Origin: Chloroflexota bacterium
Lineage (GTDB): Bacteria; Chloroflexota; UBA6077
DNA: 8,039 bases
Direction of reading: 5' to 3'
Assembly: GCA_021845945.1 (NCBI GenBank)
Contig: JAJZRD010000179.1
Coordinates: 1-8,039, forward strand
Below, piece after piece: positions 1 through 5,043 of the stretch (within the stretch, counting starts at the first letter, position 1; each line of letters begins with the position of its first letter). The translations under genes and the position numbers were made by a program. The notes beneath the pieces were generated by a model. That model worked only from the letters and a program-made list of their open reading frames with translations. It did no database searches and was not told the DNA's origin.

Positions 1-123
1 TCCGAGCACGCTCCTCTCTCGACCAAGCGGCATCTGCGGGAGATCATCGGTGTTCAAGCATACAACCTTTTTGGTTTCGGCTTTGCCGAGTTAGGTATGC
101 CACAGTTTGAAAATACACCCTAG
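1..123 (+). CDS. Possible 3' end of an unrecognised gene, cut by window edge
   Basis: Frame 1 is open from the window edge to a TAG at 121-123, giving 40 residues that end in ELGMPQFENTP. Codon third positions are clearly less GC-rich than in the neighbouring genes, with runs such as ctt-ttt-ggt and gaa-aat-aca. This suggests either foreign DNA, for example the end of a mobile-element gene, or a chance open frame. I do not recognise the family. An open frame of 40 codons at an edge is weak evidence, and the composition shift together with the aromatic, non-repetitive protein sequence is the only further support. Confidence 0.3.
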   Translation, partial: SEHAPLSTKRHLREIIGVQAYNLFGFGFAELGMPQFENTP

Positions 124-169
124 CTCTCCGGCGCCGAACCCGCAAAGTGCAGCGCCGAGGCCACGACCA

Positions 170-235
170 CGCGATTCTTCGCTACGCTCAGAATCGCGGC
201 ACACGCGCCTGGAGCCCCTTTGCTTCGCTCAGGTT
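170..235. repeat. Repeat-like intergenic DNA with a 9-bp inverted repeat
   Basis: CGCGATTCT (170-178) and AGAATCGCG (190-198) form a perfect 9-bp inverted repeat around an 11-nt loop. Overlapping it are two degenerate direct copies of a 17-bp unit: TTCGCTACGCTCAGAAT at 178-194 and TTTGCTTCGCTCAGGTT at 219-235, with 13 of 17 positions matching. This looks like a dispersed intergenic repeat rather than a promoter or gene. The rest of 124-286 shows nothing else I can support. Confidence 0.4.
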
Positions 236-269
236 GACAGCTAAGAGGCCCTGGCCGCGCTCCTGAGAC

Positions 270-298
270 TCGACGCGACTCCCGCCGTGCAGTATGAT
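270..298 (+). promoter_or_regulatory. Putative holA promoter (leaderless)
   Basis: TATGAT at 293-298 matches the -10 consensus at 5 of 6 positions. TCGACG at 270-275 matches the -35 consensus at 4 of 6, with a 17-bp spacer. The predicted transcription start falls at about 304-306, on or just before the ATG at 308. That would leave essentially no 5' untranslated region, which fits the absence of a ribosome binding site there. Confidence 0.4.
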
Positions 299-307
299 TC
301 CCCCACT

Positions 308-1345
308 ATGGCTGGATCCTCCCGCGCCAACTGGATATACCTCTTTCACGGCGAGGACGAGCTCTCCTCCCACGAGGCGGTTCAGGGGCTGGTGGCCCGC
401 ATGAAGGACTCCCCCCTGTGGGAGTACAACGTCGCCTCCTTCGAGGGGGAGAAGCTGGTCCTCTCCGACCTGATGACCCTCTGCCTGTCGCTTCCCTTCA
501 TGGCCGACAAGCGGCTGGTGGTGGTGACGAATCTCCTCACCCGTCTGGGGGATTCGGGGCGGGACAGCGGACGCGACGAACCCAAGCAGGAGCGTGCGCC
601 CCGGGGGAGCAAGAAGGCCCTCCTGGAGGGGCTTCTGGAGTTTCTCCCCTCGGTTCCCGAGTTCTGCCGGCTCGTCTTTCTGGAGGAGCAGCTGATCCCC
701 GAGAAGGACCCGATCCTCCAGGCGATCCGCAACCTGGGGGGCTACGTCAAGGCTCACCGGCTGGAGGAGCCCGGTGTGACCCTCTGGATCAGGTCGAGGG
801 TCTCCAAGATCGGCTGCAAGATCTCCCCCGAGGCCGTGGACGAGTTGGCTGCGGCGGTGGGGCCCAACGCCCGGCTGCTGAACAGCGAGATGGTGAAGCT
901 GGCGACCTACTGCCAGGACAGGGCCATCTCCAAGGAGGATGTGCGGGAGCTGGTGGCCGACGCCCGCAAGGCCAACGTCTTCGCCATGGTGGATGCCGTG
1001 GGGCTTCGCCAGCCGGAGGCGGCGGTGCGGGAGCTGCGGAAGCTGCTCTCCGAGGGCGACCACCCCCTGAGGGTGGTGGCCATGGTGGTGCGGCAGTTTC
1101 GGCTGTTGATCCAGGTGAAGGAGCTATCCGAGGCGGGGGCTTCCCAGGACGAGATCGCCCGAAAGACCGGGGCGCCCTTCCGGTCCGTCCCGAACCTCCG
1201 GCAACAGGCCCGCAACTTCAGCTTCCAGCAGTTGGAGCGGGCGTACCGGCAGCTGCTGGATTACGATCTCCAGGTGAAGACGGGCGCGCGGGAACCCGAG
1301 GCGGCGCTGGAGCTGCTGATCGCGGACCTCCTCAGAGCTGCCTGA
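308..1345 (+). CDS. holA: DNA polymerase III subunit delta (clamp-loader delta)
   Basis: The product is the delta subunit of the clamp-loader complex, which opens the beta sliding clamp ring at the replication fork. The 345-residue length is typical. The N-terminus has the family's hydrophobic strand and acidic turn (IYLFHGEDELSS, about residues 10-21). A strand-rich region follows (KRLVVVTNLL), and the C-terminal half has the helical collar-like segment (VVAMVVRQFRLLIQVKEL and LLDYDLQVKTG). Residues near 85-100 are a charged, low-complexity insertion (GDSGRDSGRDEPKQERAPRG), probably a surface loop. An upstream in-frame GTG at 287 lies before the -10 box, so I prefer ATG 308. The gene converges on lexA and overlaps its 3' end by 14 bp. 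Confidence 0.88.
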   Translation: MAGSSRANWIYLFHGEDELSSHEAVQGLVARMKDSPLWEYNVASFEGEKLVLSDLMTLCLSLPFMADKRLVVVTNLLTRLGDSGRDSGRDEPKQERAPRGSKKALLEGLLEFLPSVPEFCRLVFLEEQLIPEKDPILQAIRNLGGYVKAHRLEEPGVTLWIRSRVSKIGCKISPEAVDELAAAVGPNARLLNSEMVKLATYCQDRAISKEDVRELVADARKANVFAMVDAVGLRQPEAAVRELRKLLSEGDHPLRVVAMVVRQFRLLIQVKELSEAGASQDEIARKTGAPFRSVPNLRQQARNFSFQQLERAYRQLLDYDLQVKTGAREPEAALELLIADLLRAA

Positions 1346-1961
1346 TCACCGCGACGACCTTGCCCTGAACCCTCAGCTCCTTGGGTGCCACGTAGATCGG
1401 CTCCATGGTGGAGTTGGCCGGCTGCAGCCGGACCCGATCCTTCTCCCGGTAGAGCCGCTTGAGGGTGGCCCTTCCCTCCGAGGATGGTCCGTCGGTGAGC
1501 AGCGCGACCACGATGTCGCCATCGTCGGCGCTCTCCTGGGGACGAACCACCACCAGATCGCCGTCGTCGATCAGGTCCTCGATCATCGACCTCCCCTTGA
1601 CCCGCAGGGCGTAGCACCCCTCGTCGCAGATCTGCCCTGAGACCTCCAGCTCCTCCCGGTGGTCCTGCAGGGCCTCGATCGGCTCGCCAGCGGCGATCCT
1701 TCCCATGACGGGCACGGAGACCGAGCCCTGGCTCCGCCGTGGAAGGGTCCCCCCCGTGAGCTCGATCCCGCGGGAGACGTCCGGATCTCGGCGGAGACGT
1801 CCCAGCCGCTCCAGGACCCGAAGGTTGTAATCGACGACGGAGGTGGAGGAGATCCCGGCTTCCTGGCCGATCTCGCGGATGGTAGGGGGATAGCCGTGGC
1901 GCTGCTGGAATCGAGCGATGAAGTCGAGGATCCGTCGCTGTCGCTCGGAAAGTGCGCGCAT
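1332..1961 (-). CDS. lexA: LexA repressor, SOS regulator with self-cleaving S24 domain
   Basis: LexA represses DNA-damage genes until RecA filaments trigger its autocleavage. The 209-residue product has the N-terminal winged helix-turn-helix (about residues 3-65; TIREIGQEAGISSTSVVDYN holds the recognition helix). The linker carries the Ala91-Gly92 scissile pair (GRIAAGEP). The S24 peptidase domain has nucleophile Ser125 (GRSMIEDLI) and general base Lys168 (ATLKRLY). All functional residues are present. I chose ATG 1961 because GGAGGAAGG sits just upstream of it; a longer frame would start at a TTG at 1976, which abuts that ribosome binding site. The gene has its own promoter and an SOS box, so autoregulation is expected. 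No damage-response gene is cotranscribed with it here. Confidence 0.95.
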   Translation of the reverse strand: MRALSERQRRILDFIARFQQRHGYPPTIREIGQEAGISSTSVVDYNLRVLERLGRLRRDPDVSRGIELTGGTLPRRSQGSVSVPVMGRIAAGEPIEALQDHREELEVSGQICDEGCYALRVKGRSMIEDLIDDGDLVVVRPQESADDGDIVVALLTDGPSSEGRATLKRLYREKDRVRLQPANSTMEPIYVAPKELRVQGKVVAVIRQL

Positions 1962-1989
1962 GACCTTCCTCCGCAAATAGAAAGGGCCA

Positions 1990-2005
1990 TAGAACGTTCG
2001 TTCTA
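1990..2005. promoter_or_regulatory. SOS box (LexA operator)
   Basis: TAGAACGTTCGTTCTA has perfect 6-bp inverted half-sites TAGAAC/GTTCTA with a 4-nt spacer. It contains the Gram-positive-type core GAAC-N4-GTTC rather than the proteobacterial CTGT-N8-ACAG. It lies 28 bp upstream of the lexA start, between the -10 box and the ribosome binding site, covering the predicted transcription start at about 2003. Binding there would block initiation. Confidence 0.9.
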
Positions 2006-2009
2006 CGGC

Positions 2010-2039
2010 ATTCTATCCACCCACCGGCGCTATTGTCAA
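2010..2039 (-). promoter_or_regulatory. lexA sigma70-type promoter
   Basis: On the minus strand TTGACA (2034-2039) is a perfect -35 box. After an 18-bp spacer comes TAGAAT (2010-2015), a 5 of 6 match to the -10 consensus. The predicted start near 2003 lies inside the SOS box, so strong basal activity would be held down by LexA and released on DNA damage. Confidence 0.8.
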
Positions 2040-2050
2040 GCAACGTTTAG

Positions 2051-2089
2051 CTGGAGGCCGGCTGCGCCGCGCCCGAAAGGCGGCTCCAG
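2051..2089. repeat. Imperfect palindrome in the lexA-rpsT gap
   Basis: CTGGAG-g-CC (2051-2059) pairs with GGCTCCAG (2082-2089), enclosing a GC-rich segment with a smaller GCC/GGC stem around cgaaa. It may be a dispersed repeat or a structured RNA end. The remaining sequence to about 2160 is GC-rich and shows no gene. Confidence 0.3.
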
Positions 2090-2170
2090 TGTGCGCGACG
2101 CGAGCGAGGGCATCGCTGCGGCCTGGCGGTCGCGAAGCTGCCGGAGGGCACGTTCATGGGGGTATCCCCA

Positions 2171-2192
2171 GAAACCCCACCGACAACGGTGG
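2171..2192 (-). terminator. Putative rpsT terminator
   Basis: Read on the minus strand just after the rpsT stop, CCACCG-TTGT-CGGTGG forms a 6-bp perfect stem with a 4-nt loop, followed by GGTTTC. The T run is only three long, so it is a weak intrinsic terminator or an RNA 3'-end stabiliser. Confidence 0.4.
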
Positions 2193-2201
2193 CTGCTCCC
2201 C

Positions 2202-2480
2202 CTAGGCGGTCGCTGCCTTCTCGGCCTTGGCCAGCCTCTTCATGAGGCGCGACTTGCGCCTAGCGGCGGCGTTTCGGTGAATGACCTTCTTGTTGGCGGC
2301 CTTGTCCAGGGCGCTCATGGCGCTGCGAATCTCGCTCTGGGCGTCGCTCAGCCGCCCGGAGTCGATGTCGGTGCGTGTCTTCTTGACCAGGGTCTTCAGC
2401 TCGGTGCGAATGGGCTGGTTCCGCTTTCGCCGCTTGAGCGCGACCCGGATCATCTTGATGGCAGACTTCGTGTTGGCCAA
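2202..2480 (-). CDS. rpsT: 30S ribosomal protein S20
   Basis: S20 is a primary 16S rRNA-binding protein of the small subunit. The 92-residue product begins MANTKSAIKMIRVALKRRKRNQ and is rich in Lys, Arg and Ala throughout. It carries the family's conserved C-terminal pattern (LDKAANKKVIHRNAAARRKSRLMKRL), and its length is normal for S20. The start codon is TTG at 2480, preceded by a purine-rich GGGAGAGGTG ribosome binding site; it is the only position that gives the family N-terminus. Escherichia coli rpsT also starts with a rare UUG and is autoregulated after transcription, so similar control is plausible here. The gene appears to be transcribed alone. Confidence 0.95.
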   Translation of the reverse strand: MANTKSAIKMIRVALKRRKRNQPIRTELKTLVKKTRTDIDSGRLSDAQSEIRSAMSALDKAANKKVIHRNAAARRKSRLMKRLAKAEKAATA

Positions 2481-2598
2481 CCTATCACCTCTCCCGCGGG
2501 GTTCGCTGCTTCACAAAACAAGCCCAGCGCCCCATGCAGCCGCCTTACCCAGGACCAACTGCCGGCGTTGGGCCAGCCCTTTCCTGTGGCAAAGACAG

Positions 2599-2627
2599 AT
2601 AGTACAGCAATCGATGCCGTTTGTCCA
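2599..2627 (-). promoter_or_regulatory. Putative rpsT promoter
   Basis: On the minus strand TGGACA (2622-2627, 5 of 6) and TACTAT (2599-2604, 4 of 6) are separated by 17 bp. The start would fall near 2592, leaving a leader of about 110 nt before the TTG codon. It lies back to back with the plus-strand promoter at 2652-2679. Confidence 0.5.
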
Positions 2628-2651
2628 GCATCGATCTCGGCGGAAAGTGTA

Positions 2652-2679
2652 TTGACACAGCCATCAAGAGGAGTATAGT
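2652..2679 (+). promoter_or_regulatory. Near-consensus plus-strand sigma70-type promoter
   Basis: TTGACA (2652-2657, perfect) and TATAGT (2674-2679, 5 of 6) are spaced by 16 bp, predicting a start at about 2686. No protein gene begins nearby. The next start codon with a good ribosome binding site is at 2973, beyond a terminator-like hairpin. The promoter therefore serves either a small RNA or a long regulated leader. Confidence 0.65.
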
Positions 2680-2685
2680 AGGTCC

Positions 2686-2810
2686 AGTAAGAAGATGCTC
2701 TCTATAGCTTCTGCTATGGTGGTGGCGGCAGGTAGGACGCACCAACCGTCTGCGAGGAGAGCCTGCCCGTTCAGCGCCCGCCTGAGCCGCTCAGGCGGGC
2801 GCGCCGTTTT
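2686..2810 (+). ncRNA. Candidate structured small RNA or attenuator leader
   Basis: About 125 nt lie between a near-consensus promoter and a terminator-like hairpin, with no convincing open frame. Three local structures are visible. ATAGC-TTCT-GCTAT forms a stem at 2704-2717. GGCAGG (2727-2732) can pair with CCTGCC (2762-2767) around an inner stem GGACG/CGTCT (2735-2739 and 2747-2751, with one G-U pair and loop caccaac). The third is the 13-bp terminal hairpin. I do not recognise SRP RNA, tmRNA, 6S RNA, or a T-box, TPP or cobalamin element in it. It could be a free small RNA or the 5' part of the mRNA for the genes at 2973-3667. Confidence 0.45.
2774..2810 (+). terminator. 13-bp hairpin with short T run
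   Basis: GCGCCCGCCTGAG (2774-2786) and CTCAGGCGGGCGC (2790-2802) are perfectly complementary with a 3-nt loop. GCCG and TTTT (2807-2810) follow. The stem is very stable, but the T run is short and offset by 4 nt, so it may terminate partially. Partial termination would suit an attenuator ahead of the downstream genes. Confidence 0.6.
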
Positions 2811-2972
2811 CCCACCGGGAAGGGGGTGACCTGGACAGTATCGAGCCTGCTGTCGTCGTCGGCCGTTGCTTAGCTACCTGGCCAGAGGCGAATCCGCGAA
2901 CTGCGGCTGTCGGCCCTCGGGAGGGGCCGCCGGCCCGAGCCGGAGTAGCGTTTCTTGGCGGGAGGCAGAGAG
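2811..2972 (+). other. Untranslated stretch upstream of the small-protein gene
   Basis: This GC-rich stretch shows no promoter that I can support. Near its end two mutually exclusive stems are possible. One is GGCCC with GGGCC around the cggg region at about 2913-2930. The other is CTCGGG with CCCGAG, spanning roughly 2917-2940. A 15-codon frame opening at GTG 2826 is too short to call. The ribosome binding site GGGAGG for the next gene lies at about 2959-2964. Confidence 0.3.
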
Positions 2973-3218
2973 ATGGGCAAGCTGCGAGTGCTATCGATCA
3001 AGGGCGATCGGACCGTGATGTGGGATCAGAAGCAGGCGGAGACGGGCGATCCAGAGGCTGAGGAGGCCGTGCGGGAGGCCGAGCGTATCTTTCAGGAGGC
3101 GCTGCGGAACGGCGCCACCGCCTTCCGGGTGAGTGCCGCCACCCCAGCCACCAGGATAGATCGATTTGACCCCGAGGCGGACCAGATCGTGGTGGTGCCG
3201 CGGGTGGCGGGGGGATGA
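2973..3218 (+). CDS. Small conserved-looking protein with C-terminal Gly-Gly tail (possible beta-grasp carrier)
   Basis: The 81-residue product starts MGKLRVLSIKGD and ends VVVPRVAGG immediately before the stop. By eye the order is strand (KLRVLSI), strand (RTVMWD), a long helix (about 27-49, EAEEAVREAERIFQEALRNG), strand (AFRVS), strand (TRIDRFD) and strand (QIVVVP). This matches the beta-grasp order of ubiquitin, MoaD and ThiS, whose sulfur or protein carriers also end in a free Gly-Gly (MoaD typically PPVxGG). Function is unknown and the resemblance is inferred, not shown by homology. ATG 2973 is chosen over an in-frame TTG at 2955 because GGGAGG lies about 8 nt before it. The stop overlaps the next gene's start (ATGA), indicating coupled translation. 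An ordinary small protein of unknown function remains the main alternative. Confidence 0.75.
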   Translation: MGKLRVLSIKGDRTVMWDQKQAETGDPEAEEAVREAERIFQEALRNGATAFRVSAATPATRIDRFDPEADQIVVVPRVAGG

Positions 3219-3667
3219 TGGAGCTCCAGCAGGGCCCCCAGCTTCTGGTGCTGGCCTGCATCCTCACGTTCGTGATGGTTTGGAAGCTGTGGTGCCACTA
3301 CTACCTGTTTCCTCCACAGGATCTGGACCCCGAGGCGGAGGGCAGGGCGGCGGCGCTGCTGCGAGAGATGCTCTCCGATGGGGAGCACCAGCAGCTGCTT
3401 CAGACCGGCTACCTGACCGTGCCCAGCCGGCGGGTGGCGGGGAGGGTCTATCGTGTTCCGGGGCGGCCGGGTTGGGTGGACGTCTACGAGGCGGACAGGC
3501 TGGCCATGAGGGTGTGCGTGGAGCCGGTGGAACATCTGCCTCAGGCGGACGTCGTGCTGATGCACAAGCTGATGATCGAGGGCAACGAGCAGGATTACAT
3601 GCGCACGGCGAACATCGTGTACGTGCGACCGCCGGCCGGCCAGCGGTGGCGGCGGTCGCAGCACTAG
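3215..3667 (+). CDS. Membrane-anchored protein of unknown function, partner of the GG-tail protein
   Basis: The 150-residue product has one hydrophobic segment at about residues 8-25 (PQLLVLACILTFVMVWKLW) and then a soluble domain. The domain looks conserved in character, with GYLTVPSRRVAGRVYRVPG, an acidic strand (WVDVYEAD), VCVEPVEHLPQADVVLMHKLMIEG, and YMRTAN near the end. Cys101 and His117 could be functional residues, but nothing proves this. I do not recognise a named family. The start overlaps the preceding stop as ATGA, and a second ATG at 3218 is also possible; a G-rich stretch just before it can serve as ribosome binding site. The tight coupling argues that the two proteins act together, with this one holding its partner at the membrane. 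It converges on htrA. Confidence 0.75.
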   Translation: MMELQQGPQLLVLACILTFVMVWKLWCHYYLFPPQDLDPEAEGRAAALLREMLSDGEHQQLLQTGYLTVPSRRVAGRVYRVPGRPGWVDVYEADRLAMRVCVEPVEHLPQADVVLMHKLMIEGNEQDYMRTANIVYVRPPAGQRWRRSQH

Positions 3668-3684
3668 GCTGGGAGGACCCCACC

Positions 3685-3717
3685 CCTCTCCCCTCCCCGC
3701 TACGGGGAGGGGAGAGG
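3685..3717. terminator. 15-bp perfect hairpin between convergent genes
   Basis: CCTCTCCCCTCCCCG (3685-3699) and CGGGGAGGGGAGAGG (3703-3717) are perfect complements with a 3-nt loop. It fills the gap between a plus-strand gene ending at 3667 and htrA ending at 3726, where a bidirectional transcription end is expected. It lacks a clear T run on either strand, so it may instead be a dispersed palindromic repeat that helps define both mRNA ends. Confidence 0.5.
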
Positions 3718-3725
3718 TCCCTCTC

Positions 3726-4892
3726 TCAGCCCTCCGGCCAATCTCCCAGCGTTACCCGCACCTCCAGGGGATTGCCGTCCCGCAGTAAGGTCAGGGTGAC
3801 CTGGTCTCCAGCCCTCTTCGAGTCGACGTAGTCGGTAAGCTGATCGGCCGACGACAGCGGCCGGCCGTCCACCGAGGTCACCACGTCTCCCCCCATGGGG
3901 AGCTGACCGTTGGAGGCCCCCGAGGCTCCGCTGGTGGCTATGGCTCCCCTCAGGGAAGCCCTGTCGGCCGGGCTGTTGGGCAGTACGTGAACGACGTAGA
4001 CCCCGGCGGCCGCGTTGAGCCCCGCCGTTCGGGCCGTTTCCTCGTCGAGGGTTATTCCCGATACTCCCAGCCAGGCGTGGGAGACCGTCTGGCCCGCCAT
4101 CATGTCCGGCAGGACCCGGCGGGCAACGTTGATGGGTACGGCGAACCCGATGCCGACGAAGCCCCTGACCGGGCTCTCGATGGCGGTGTTGATCCCCACC
4201 ACCTGGCCGGCGGAGTTGATCAGCGGACCACCCGAGTTGCCGGGGTTGATGGCCGCGTCGGTCTGGATCATGTGGCGGATCGGGCGGCCGGAGTCGGTCG
4301 CGAAGGTGCGGCCGAGGGAGCTGACGATGCCGCTGGTCATGCTGCTCTGGAAGCCAAAGGGGTTTCCGATTGCGATGGCCGCTTGGCCGGGCAGCAGCCT
4401 GTCCGAGTCTCCCAGCGGTGCAACGGCTATCTTGGGCTTGACCCGGTCGTTCACCTCTATCTGAATGAGGGCCAGGTCGTTCCCGGGATCCCGGCCTATC
4501 AACTGGGCCGGTACCCGGGTTCCGTCCACCAGGGTGACGTCCAGCTTGTCGGCCCTATCGACCACGTGATTGTTGGTCAGGATGTGCCCCTGGTCGTCGA
4601 CGATCACGCCGGAGCCGACCCCCCTCTCCGGGAACGGGCTGTCGATGCCGCCAGAAGTGGGTGCCCGACGATTGGTGACGTTGACGACGGCCGGGGTCAG
4701 CCGTTGGTAGATCTCCGCGGTCACATCCTCGCCCAGCACCGCCGGGCTGGCTTCGACCGTCCGAGGCGAGCTGTTGGACGTCGCGGGGCTGTGGTTTCCC
4801 GCGGGCTGGAAAGTTGAGACGCCCAGGGCGACGGTGGCGCCCAGGAGCGAGCCGATAAACAAGAGGGCCAGGTTCTTAGGGATGGACTGCAT
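3726..4892 (-). CDS. HtrA/DegP-family trypsin-like serine protease with PDZ domain
   Basis: HtrA proteases degrade or refold damaged envelope proteins. The 388-residue product has an N-terminal membrane anchor or signal segment (about 8-27, LALLFIGSLLGATVALGVST) and a Ser/Pro/Thr-rich linker. The trypsin-like domain (about 55-265) holds the triad His109 (TNNHVVD), Asp139 (GNDLALIQ) and Ser220 (GNSGGPL). One PDZ domain (about 272-385) follows. Within it a Gly/Ser/Ala-rich stretch (320-330) precedes GGDVVTSVDG, a variant common in single-PDZ HtrA proteins. All catalytic residues are intact. The start at ATG 4892 is preceded by GAGGAAGGAAG about 10 nt away. The gene is divergent from lepA and shares its control region. 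The exact paralogue (degP, degQ, htrB) cannot be assigned, so no symbol is given. Confidence 0.93.
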   Translation of the reverse strand: MQSIPKNLALLFIGSLLGATVALGVSTFQPAGNHSPATSNSSPRTVEASPAVLGEDVTAEIYQRLTPAVVNVTNRRAPTSGGIDSPFPERGVGSGVIVDDQGHILTNNHVVDRADKLDVTLVDGTRVPAQLIGRDPGNDLALIQIEVNDRVKPKIAVAPLGDSDRLLPGQAAIAIGNPFGFQSSMTSGIVSSLGRTFATDSGRPIRHMIQTDAAINPGNSGGPLINSAGQVVGINTAIESPVRGFVGIGFAVPINVARRVLPDMMAGQTVSHAWLGVSGITLDEETARTAGLNAAAGVYVVHVLPNSPADRASLRGAIATSGASGASNGQLPMGGDVVTSVDGRPLSSADQLTDYVDSKRAGDQVTLTLLRDGNPLEVRVTLGDWPEG

Positions 4893-4951
4893 CTGCCAGG
4901 CTTCCTTCCTCGGGGCCTCCTCCGCCCTTCACCAGGTTGTAGCTGGCACTT

Positions 4952-4957
4952 TCCATA
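4952..4957 (-). promoter_or_regulatory. Weak candidate extended -10 for htrA
   Basis: Read on the minus strand, TGG-TATGGA resembles an extended -10 and mirrors the lepA element on the other arm of the inverted repeat. The hexamer is poor (TATGGA against TATAAT) and no good -35 is visible. It lies about 60 nt upstream of the htrA ATG, a reasonable distance. Confidence 0.25.
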
Positions 4958-4995
4958 CCATAGGCTGGGCCCGGCCGGCCCTACCCCTATGGTAT
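4955..4995. promoter_or_regulatory. Inverted repeat in the htrA-lepA divergent control region
   Basis: ATACCATAGG (4955-4964) and CCTATGGTAT (4986-4995) are perfect 10-bp complements separated by 21 bp. Nested inside is a second inverted repeat, GGGCC/GGCCC (4967-4971 and 4977-4981). The right arm overlaps the lepA -10 box. It could be an operator for a dimeric regulator acting on both genes, or a DNA or RNA structure. Confidence 0.5.
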
Positions 4996-4998
4996 AAT
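4990..4998 (+). promoter_or_regulatory. lepA promoter, extended -10 type
   Basis: TGG-TATAAT is a perfect -10 hexamer (4993-4998) with the TGn extension. The -35 position (about 4970-4975, CCCGGC) is non-consensus, as is common for extended -10 promoters. Transcription would start near 5005, leaving a leader of about 98 nt before the lepA GTG. Confidence 0.65.
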
Positions 4999-5043
4999 GA
5001 GATCCAATATGGCAAGGATGATCGGGGTCCGGAGGCGCGATCC

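Noticed and set aside
234..239. TTGACA as a -35 box for holA
   Set aside because: No -10 box lies 16-18 bp downstream; the nearest good one is 53 bp away, and the hexamer falls in a repeat-like unit.
287..307. GTG start for holA seven codons earlier
   Set aside because: It has no ribosome binding site and lies upstream of the probable -10 box; ATG 308 gives a family-like N-terminus.
418..1368. Second plus-strand frame inside holA, and the minus-strand frame 188-1063
   Set aside because: Their Gly/Arg/Ala- or His/Leu-rich compositions are those of shadow frames; holA matches its family throughout.
1962..1976. Upstream TTG start for lexA adding five residues
   Set aside because: The ribosome binding site GGAGGAAGG lies inside this extension and is correctly placed for ATG 1961.
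1659..2678. Plus-strand open frame of 339 codons across lexA and rpsT
   Set aside because: It crosses the lexA promoter, the SOS box and all of rpsT, with a low-complexity product; both minus-strand genes are certain.
2686..2810. Identity as SRP (4.5S), 6S or tmRNA
   Set aside because: The conserved SRP GGAAGG-AGCA loop, a tmRNA alanine-acceptor end and the 6S open-bubble layout are not visible.
2826..2873. 15-codon frame from GTG as a leader peptide
   Set aside because: It is too short, shows no regulatory codon run, and has a ribosome binding site too close to the start.
3166..3831. Plus-strand frame of 221 codons across the 150-aa gene and the htrA end
   Set aside because: It has a Gly/Ala/Arg-rich shadow composition and runs through the hairpin into the antisense of htrA.
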